A DNA stretch of 5,670 nucleotides from an uncultured Flammeovirgaceae bacterium (GTDB lineage Bacteria; Bacteroidota; Bacteroidia; Cytophagales; Cyclobacteriaceae): the NCBI GenBank assembly GCA_946886805.1, contig CAMPJM010000294.1, forward strand, positions 1 to 5,670, given 5' to 3'. Shown one piece after another: positions 5,669 through 5,670 of the stretch. Position numbers and translations under genes: made by a program. The notes below the pieces were generated by a model that ran no database searches, was not told the origin of the DNA, and saw only the letters and a list, made by a program, of their open reading frames with translations. Position 1 is the first letter of the stretch. The number at the start of each line of letters is the position of its first letter.

Positions 5669-5670
5669 AA

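Overview
The window looks like a chromosomal segment of a Bacteroidota bacterium, probably of the Cytophagales/Flammeovirgaceae kind. The reasons are AT-rich DNA, almost no Shine-Dalgarno sequences, a TAnnTTTG-type promoter element upstream of the first gene, Bacteroidota-like NuoA/NuoB/NuoC sequences, and spacers filled with short tandem and palindromic repeats. The taxonomic call is recollection and inference; no search was run. All eight supported genes are on the + strand.

Layout. Positions 1-125 are a leader with a candidate promoter. Positions 126-1391 encode NADP-dependent isocitrate dehydrogenase (icd), followed by an intrinsic terminator at 1444-1487. A second transcription unit seems to begin at 1512 with a stand-alone LON substrate-binding-domain protein, and nuoA follows 46 bases later. 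A 372-base spacer (2680-3051) holds a heptamer/hexamer tandem repeat, a 7-bp hairpin, two REP-like hairpin units exactly 49 bases apart and a second heptamer array. Then come nuoB, a GNAT acetyltransferase only 16 bases after nuoB, a 166-base spacer with a perfect 15-bp inverted repeat, and nuoC. After nuoC, where nuoD would normally follow, there is a 146-base MITE-like inverted-repeat element with a nested 18-bp palindrome. Last is a complete VapBC-type toxin-antitoxin pair (DUF2281-type antitoxin and PIN-domain toxin), whose stop codon lies two bases before the window end.

How the genes relate. icd makes 2-oxoglutarate and NADPH in the TCA cycle. NuoA (membrane), NuoB (N2 iron-sulfur cluster) and NuoC (connecting arm) are three core subunits of respiratory complex I. 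In most genomes nuoA, nuoB and nuoC are tightly packed. Here every junction is opened up by a foreign-looking gene or a palindromic repeat. This loosened nuo operon is the most notable property of the window. The individual proteins belong to known families, and I see no convincing evidence of an entirely new system. The three different palindromic elements in the nuo junctions are the parts least explained by ordinary annotation.
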